Origin: Fontimicrobium_A sp034506455 | GTDB lineage: Bacteria > Zhuqueibacterota > Zhuqueibacteria > Residuimicrobiales > Krinioviventaceae | DNA: 21,080 nt | NCBI GenBank assembly: GCA_034506455.1 | Contig: JAPDPN010000046.1 | Location: 1 to 21,080, forward strand | Direction of reading: 5' to 3' | Part shown: one piece after another, positions 16,642 to 21,080 of the stretch | Position numbering within the stretch: position 1 is the stretch's first letter | Layout of the letters: the number at the start of each line of letters is the position of its first letter | Made by a program: the position numbers and the translations under genes | Notes under the pieces: model-generated | The model's database searches: none | Told to the model about the DNA's origin: nothing | The model's input: only the letters and a program-made list of their open reading frames with translations

Positions 16642-17601
16642 TCAGCGCATAGACCCTTTCAGCCGCTCCTGCTCTCGAGGCGAAGGAATAGGAAAACTGT
16701 CTCCTGCCGAAAGAATAACGGCAGGACGATCGGAGCTGAATCGATAACCCACCATGAGACGCGGGAGCTTGAATTTCCAGATATAAGTAGGCTCAAAGGT
16801 GCCGAATGTGGCTCCTACTTCCACCTCGAAGCGGCGTCGGCCGGCCTCCTCGTTATGAATCCATAAATGCGGCGAAGTGTAGTAAAAATAGCTCAGCACA
16901 AAGAATCCCGCGTCCAGCTCTTTCCCCCATGCTTTGCGGCCGAGCTTTTGCCGAATTTCCCCACCGCTTTTCCACATCGCCAATTCGTCATAGGCTTTGC
17001 CCATAGGTGTCCATAGAGTGCCGTACAGCATCAGCGAATAAAGCCGCAATTGTCTCTCCTTTAAGGGGATGAAAAAGAGGTGACGGATCCCCATAACTAC
17101 GCCCCAGACATGCGTCCGATTGCGCAAGTTTACTGCGGCGCCGGCGCCCAGAACCGGCGCCAAGGAAAAAGTGGGGCTTGAATAGTGCTCGATTTCGACC
17201 ATCGGCAGAATACCGACGGTTTCCAGGCTGTTCGGCAGACCTTTGCGAAAGATGTCCCAATAAGTGTAATTTAAAAAGCCCGCCGTAACCGGTACCCTCA
17301 GGGTGATGCCCCATCGGTGTTGAAAGGGCGACAATAAAGTGACCGAAGGTGTACCGCGGTAGATTTGCGCGACGTACGGTCCTGCAGAGTAAAGTCCCGA
17401 CCCCATATAGATCGAAAAAGCATGATGTCCTGGGTTGAGCTCAGTTTGTGCCGCAGCATTCGGCAAGAAGAGTCGGCATAGACCGATCCAAAACGCGAGG
17501 CGGGCAAAAGGGGAGAACCTAACGCAGCAGAAAGAGACGGCGGCTGATCGTCTGTCCGTTAAAGCTCGCTTTGAGAAAATAGATGCCTGAAGGTTTATCA
17601 T
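16642..17601 (-). CDS. Exported protein of unknown function, possibly an outer-membrane beta-barrel
   Basis: The frame has a hydrophobic segment 'LAFWIGLCRLFLPNAAAQ', consistent with a Sec signal cleaved after AAA or AAAQ. The mature part alternates aromatic and polar residues ('FSIYMGSGLYSAGPYVAQIY', 'WGITLRVPVTAGFLNYTYW', 'LPRLMVGYRF'), as beta-barrel or beta-sandwich proteins do. I recognise no family. The start is uncertain. ATG 17601 is preferred because GATGGA lies six bases upstream, which gives 319 residues with a long n-region. ATG 17607 and ATG 17721 are alternatives. Between the end of the upstream DUF362 gene (17519) and the signal peptide core there is no ATG, GTG or TTG, so the two genes must overlap by at least about 80 bases unless a rare start codon is used. 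Translational coupling is likely. Confidence 0.6.
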   Translation of the reverse strand: MINLQASIFSKRALTDRRSAAVSFCCVRFSPFARLAFWIGLCRLFLPNAAAQTELNPGHHAFSIYMGSGLYSAGPYVAQIYRGTPSVTLLSPFQHRWGITLRVPVTAGFLNYTYWDIFRKGLPNSLETVGILPMVEIEHYSSPTFSLAPVLGAGAAVNLRNRTHVWGVVMGIRHLFFIPLKERQLRLYSLMLYGTLWTPMGKAYDELAMWKSGGEIRQKLGRKAWGKELDAGFFVLSYFYYTSPHLWIHNEEAGRRRFEVEVGATFGTFEPTYIWKFKLPRLMVGYRFSSDRPAVILSAGDSFPIPSPREQERLKGSMR

Positions 17602-19093
17602 TTGCATTCCATCGAATGACTTGTTGACCTTCGAGTCGTGCGTCGTAGAGTATATCGATGAGCTGACCCGAGAGGTTATAAACTTTGGCCTCAAAATGTC
17701 CCGTACGGGGCAACGAAGCAACTAGAGAGGTATTACTGTTGAACGGATTCGGAAAGGCAGGGGAAAGGGCAAAAGCCGCGGGCCTTTTCTCGTTTTGAGC
17801 GACGGCGGATTTGCTGTAATCGTATGGTTCGTTCACCAAATGCCAAAGCGGCTCGCTCTGACCGTTATAATCCCGACGCAGGTAATAGGTAACCAGAGGC
17901 GTCCGCTCAAAACTGGTCAAGCTTTTTACCTCCACCTTACCATCTTCGAACCATTCATAAAGAGGAACGGCAAACGGATCGAGGAAGGAGCTCAGCCCGC
18001 GTTCGACCGCCATATGAAACAGGCCGAAATTTCCGGGTTCATGTCCGGCCAACCAGGTGCCGATTATGTCGACGTGAAACGGGTTTTTGCCGAAAATGAT
18101 GAGGTTGGTCATGAAATCGGCGGCGAAACCGTCGTGCGGCCCTTCGATAAAGTTGCCGTCATGGCCGTAAAGTGCCTCGATGATGTGAAGATCGGCCTTG
18201 AGAATACTATTGTTGTCGAGGCAGCGCGTCGCCCAGGTCTCCTGCCACAAACCGCCGTCGGATCCGGGACGATCCCAACGCGGAATCCCTGCCGCCACAT
18301 GTCTTTGATAGTTATTCTGAATCGTCTTTTTCGCAGTCGGCTGTACGTGCGCCGGGTCGATGCTCATTTCATTCTGCAATAGGGTGCAATGTTGCTGGTA
18401 GTTGGCGGCAATGGTGCCCTGCAGATTTTTGGCACAGAGCGTCATGCCCATGCCGTGCGATTTGAATTTGGCGATATTAATTAATAAAGTTTCGGGAGCA
18501 TTGACCGGCCAAAGATAGGGAATTTTTTTGAACCAAATTCCTTCCGGGACGTCTTTCCAAACGACCTGGTCGGGCGAAAGCGAATCGACAGGGGTCGAAA
18601 TGATTCGCACGTCTGCGCCGGTGCGGGCGGCGAGGGCGCTGTAACCGCCTTCCGTGAGATTTTCTGTGCCGTTTACCTCGCGGATGAAAAAGCGGTCGCC
18701 GGCGAGGCCGAGGGGCTTTATTCCATCGATGATCCCCTCGACGAAAAAGGCGTCGGTTACTACACCCATCGATCTTTCGACCGTGTAACCGCGCTGCCAT
18801 TTACCACGGGAGGTAAGATTGGGCTTGATGACGATTTTACGGGTGACCGGCACTCCATTTTCGGCCGAAGCGCCGATAAATACCGTCGAAGCAAATTTGC
18901 GTCCAATCTCATATTTGGCGGCTTCGTCATGCTTGTCGCTGATCTGCGTCCGCATGATAAAAACTGCATCGGGCAAAGCTTCGATCAACGGATTGAGGCG
19001 GAAGAATTGGCCGAGCTGCCGGGCGTGACTGCGGAAAGATGGAAAGGAAACGCAAGCGGCCCCGATGGCTTTGATAAAAGTTCGTCTTTTCAT
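17519..19093 (-). CDS. Tat-exported DUF362 protein with C-terminal sorting domain
   Basis: The product is 524 residues from ATG 19093 (GAGAG eight bases upstream). ATG 19108 is in frame, but its AGGA is too close to the codon. The N-terminus is a twin-arginine signal ('MKRRTFIKAIGAACVSF'), meaning folded export through Tat. The body has DUF362 features: 'IVIKPNLTSRGKWQRGYTVE', 'DAFFVEGIIDGIKPLG', 'INIAKFKSHGMGMTLCAKNL' and 'DLHIIEALYGHDGNFIEGPH'. DUF362 has no established reaction; relatives often carry ferredoxin Cys clusters, and none is seen here. The last ~75 residues, from 'SPAFPNPFNSNTSLV' to 'ISRRLFLLR', match the Por/type IX sorting domain found in two other proteins here. It is divergent from the CBM9 gene, with 164 bases between the two starts, and may share its regulation. 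Confidence 0.85.
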   Translation of the reverse strand: MKRRTFIKAIGAACVSFPSFRSHARQLGQFFRLNPLIEALPDAVFIMRTQISDKHDEAAKYEIGRKFASTVFIGASAENGVPVTRKIVIKPNLTSRGKWQRGYTVERSMGVVTDAFFVEGIIDGIKPLGLAGDRFFIREVNGTENLTEGGYSALAARTGADVRIISTPVDSLSPDQVVWKDVPEGIWFKKIPYLWPVNAPETLLINIAKFKSHGMGMTLCAKNLQGTIAANYQQHCTLLQNEMSIDPAHVQPTAKKTIQNNYQRHVAAGIPRWDRPGSDGGLWQETWATRCLDNNSILKADLHIIEALYGHDGNFIEGPHDGFAADFMTNLIIFGKNPFHVDIIGTWLAGHEPGNFGLFHMAVERGLSSFLDPFAVPLYEWFEDGKVEVKSLTSFERTPLVTYYLRRDYNGQSEPLWHLVNEPYDYSKSAVAQNEKRPAAFALSPAFPNPFNSNTSLVASLPRTGHFEAKVYNLSGQLIDILYDARLEGQQVIRWNANDKPSGIYFLKASFNGQTISRRLFLLR

Positions 19094-19178
19094 TGATTGC
19101 ACTCTCATGTCCTACTCAATATACAGATTTGTTTTCTCAATGCGAATTTTTTCCCTGAAAAACTTTGTATAAAAATAC

Positions 19179-19206
19179 TTGACATTATTTGCTTTTTTGT
19201 TAAATT
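19179..19206 (+). promoter_or_regulatory. Sigma70-like promoter of the CBM9 protein gene
   Basis: A perfect TTGACA -35 at 19179-19184 and a TAAATT -10 at 19201-19206 are separated by 16 bases, in an AT-rich stretch. The candidate operator begins four bases after the -10 element, placing the transcription start inside it. The downstream ATG at 19258 is about 45 bases from the expected start. Confidence 0.65.
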
Positions 19207-19210
19207 CTAA

Positions 19211-19231
19211 TGTTCATTCAATGAATAAAAT
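19211..19231. promoter_or_regulatory. Candidate ROK-repressor operator (site 2)
   Basis: This is the second copy of the 21-bp palindrome: left arm TGTTCATTCA (ideal), central A, right arm TGAATAAAAT (three differences from ideal TGAATGAACA). It agrees with the site at 12068-12088 at 16 of 21 positions, including an identical core ATTCAATGAAT. It sits at the same place relative to its promoter as site 1. It could also affect the divergent DUF362 gene, about 100 bases away. Confidence 0.6.
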
Positions 19232-19257
19232 ATAAAAAACCAATTGGAGGACAAATC

Positions 19258-21080
19258 ATGAAGCAAAAACTTGTTACGGTAGGAGCATTGTTTTTGTGTC
19301 TTGTCGCTCCTGCATTGGCGGTTGATTTCTTTTTCCCGTTTATGCAGAAAGCGGCTGCTCCGGTCGTCATCGATGGAGACCTCGATGACTGGAATTTCTG
19401 TTTTCCGATCGACGTCAATCAGGCGGTCATTCCGGAAAATTCGCGGTGTCACGACTGGTATCCTGAGGATGACTATGACTTGTCCGGAACGATCAAATTG
19501 ATGTGGGACGAGAATTACCTCTATGTCTCGGCCTATGTCCGTGACGATATCCCCGGCGTGCTGCCGCAACCGCCGTCCTGGAACGCGGACGCCGTCGAAA
19601 TTTACTTGGGCAACTATAATGTCGGACGTGTGCCCTGGGATCCTAACCCTCCGGGCGGGGTGCCGGACAACGATGACGGCAAGTTTGCCTGCCAGTTGGC
19701 TTTCTATTATGATGCAACGGCAGATACCGGCCGCATTTACCAGTACACTCCGATCGGCAAGTTTATCAAAACCGCAGGTTCAGTTATCAAAGGTAAAGTT
19801 TGGCCGAACAATGAGGGTTACACTCTTGAGGCGCGTGTCGCGTGGGCCGATATCGCTTCGGCCAAGGGCAACGGCTTTCATTTCAAGGGCGGCGAGATCG
19901 TACCTTTTACGCTGTCGCTCTATGATCGGGATGATTGGGATCGCGATGATTTCCAAGGATACGCTTTTTCGGAACGCGCTTATCCGGCCTGGGCCGGCCC
20001 CAGTAAGGGATGGCAGGTTATCGAAGTCAAACCCGCCCGCGAGTCTCAATACTATTTGCATTCAAGTCCTTACTTGAAGCAGGCCGCAGGTGCCGTGTTT
20101 GTCGATGGTGTGCTCGATGAATGGAATTACTGTTTTCCGGTCGACATGAACCAGTCCAGCATTCCCGAGTATTCGCGCGCGTGGGCTTGGTTCCCGGAAG
20201 ACAATACCGACTTGAGCAGCGCGCTCAAGTTCATGTACGACGACAAGTACCTCTATGTCGGCGCCTCGGTCATGGACGATGTCCCCGGCGTCAACCCGGT
20301 CCCCGGCGACTGGAACGCCGACGCGATCGAAATCTATATCGGCAATTATGAAATCGATGATTACGGCGTTATACCTGATCACTCGGGTTATATCAATCAG
20401 GACGGCATGCTGGATGTACAGCTCGGATTCTATTACAATGCCGATACCCGCGATGCTTACATCAAATTATGGAATCCCGGCGACCGCGCCGGTTTGGTGC
20501 CGATGACCGAGTCTTATGCCGTGGCGAAAGAATGGCCGACGGGCGACGGCTATGATTACGAGGCCGCTCTCTCCCTCAAAGAATTAGCATCCATGGTCGA
20601 TGATGCCGGCGTGCGGACCTTCGACTTTATCTCGCTGCAGGGCGCCATCGTGCCGTGCACTTATGCCCTCTATGACCGCGACGAGTGGAACCGAGACGAT
20701 TTTCAGGGCTATCAATACGTGCGCAATGAAAACGCGCCTTACATGGGCCCCGGAGGCGGCGGTTGGGAAGGGGTCGAAATTGTGCCGAAAAACCTCTATG
20801 ATGTTCTCGGCCGGCTGTGGGAGAATTACACCGACGTCAGCAAAAAGGATATCGTGCCGGCGCAAAGCAGGCTGCTGCAGAACTATCCCAATCCCTTCAA
20901 CCCGTCAACGACCATCGAATTCGAGCTGAGCCGCCCGGAATACGTTACCCTAAAGGTTTTTGATTTAACCGGACGCGAAGTGGCGACGCTTGTCCAAGGA
21001 CATTTGTCAGCAGGACAGCACAGCGTTCAGTTCAATCCGGAAAATCTCGGCAACGGCGTATATCTCTACCAACTTAAAGC
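19258..21080 (+). CDS. Secreted protein with two tandem CBM9-like domains and a C-terminal sorting domain, 3'-truncated by the window
   Basis: ATG 19258 has GGAGGA at 19246-19251. The frame stays open to the window end, giving 607 complete codons. A Sec signal (MKQKLVTVGALFLCLVAPALA) is followed by two CBM9/DOMON-like beta-sandwich modules. Module 1 (about residues 33-265) opens 'VVIDGDLDDWNFCFP'; module 2 (about 278-510) opens 'FVDGVLDEWNYCFP'. Each contains 'LYV' then 'WNADA(V/I)EIY(L/I)GNY', and ends with 'LYDRD(D/E)W(D/N)RDDFQGY'. From about residue 538, 'LLQNYPNPFNPSTTIEFEL' starts a type IX-like sorting domain that is nearly complete. CBM9-type domains usually bind sugars at chain ends, so this is probably a surface-exposed glycan-binding protein without its own catalytic domain. 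The palindromic operator at its promoter suggests control by the ROK repressor and links it to amino-sugar catabolism. Confidence 0.9.
   Translation, partial: MKQKLVTVGALFLCLVAPALAVDFFFPFMQKAAAPVVIDGDLDDWNFCFPIDVNQAVIPENSRCHDWYPEDDYDLSGTIKLMWDENYLYVSAYVRDDIPGVLPQPPSWNADAVEIYLGNYNVGRVPWDPNPPGGVPDNDDGKFACQLAFYYDATADTGRIYQYTPIGKFIKTAGSVIKGKVWPNNEGYTLEARVAWADIASAKGNGFHFKGGEIVPFTLSLYDRDDWDRDDFQGYAFSERAYPAWAGPSKGWQVIEVKPARESQYYLHSSPYLKQAAGAVFVDGVLDEWNYCFPVDMNQSSIPEYSRAWAWFPEDNTDLSSALKFMYDDKYLYVGASVMDDVPGVNPVPGDWNADAIEIYIGNYEIDDYGVIPDHSGYINQDGMLDVQLGFYYNADTRDAYIKLWNPGDRAGLVPMTESYAVAKEWPTGDGYDYEAALSLKELASMVDDAGVRTFDFISLQGAIVPCTYALYDRDEWNRDDFQGYQYVRNENAPYMGPGGGGWEGVEIVPKNLYDVLGRLWENYTDVSKKDIVPAQSRLLQNYPNPFNPSTTIEFELSRPEYVTLKVFDLTGREVATLVQGHLSAGQHSVQFNPENLGNGVYLYQLK
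19372..20715 (+). repeat. Internal tandem duplication encoding the two CBM9-like modules
   Basis: Matching segments lie 732 bases apart over the first half of the unit (19381/20113, 19519/20251, 19579/20311) and 750 bases apart near its end (19921/20671). The copies are therefore collinear except for a net 18-base insertion in the second one. In the 33 bases from 19381 and from 20113 only three bases differ, and all three change the amino acid. Confidence 0.8.

Overview
The window reads as bacterial accessory DNA from the FCB superphylum, most likely a Calditrichota/KSB1-type or related lineage. The main reason is that three unrelated secreted proteins (minus strand 3579-8573, minus strand 17519-19093, plus strand from 19258) end in the same kind of C-terminal module. 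Each has a 'PNPFN' motif followed by a small beta-sandwich, the signature of Por/type IX secretion sorting domains. A glucosamine-6-phosphate deaminase fused to a PIG-L deacetylase-like domain, also typical of this superphylum, agrees. The phylum placement is inference. No rRNA, tRNA, CRISPR array, insertion sequence or phage gene was seen. Coding density is high: no gene-free stretch exceeds about 165 bases.

Layout. (1) 3-3574, plus strand: a 5'-truncated GH2 glycosidase, a tiny ORF that bridges it to an MFS sugar/H+ symporter, then a small lipoprotein. (2) 3579-8573, minus strand: a 1664-residue secreted protein with FG-GAP repeats, an ASPIC/UnbV domain, about eight Ig-like repeats and a sorting domain. 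(3) 8666-16629, plus strand: a five-gene run of secreted GH2 glycosidase, URO-D-family protein, NagB/PIG-L fusion, ROK sugar kinase and ROK repressor. (4) 16642-19093, minus strand: a Tat-exported DUF362 protein with a sorting domain, and an exported protein of unknown function whose start overlaps it. (5) 19258 to the window end, plus strand: a secreted protein with two CBM9-like domains and a sorting domain, cut by the window edge.

Working model (inference). This looks like a glycan-utilisation locus centred on an amino sugar. Secreted GH2 enzymes release sugars, with the CBM9 protein binding glycan at the surface. The MFS symporter imports free sugar, the ROK kinase phosphorylates it, and the NagB/PIG-L fusion deacetylates and deaminates it toward fructose-6-phosphate. 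No separate nagA is visible, so the PIG-L half is a candidate deacetylase. The ROK repressor probably senses the sugar.

The strongest new signal is regulatory. Two sites 7 kb apart, at 12068-12088 and 19211-19231, are variants of one 21-bp palindrome. Each begins 4-5 bases after a sigma70-like -10 element, one ahead of the NagB fusion and the other ahead of the CBM9 protein. They are good candidates for ROK-repressor operators that tie intracellular amino-sugar catabolism to the secreted binding protein.
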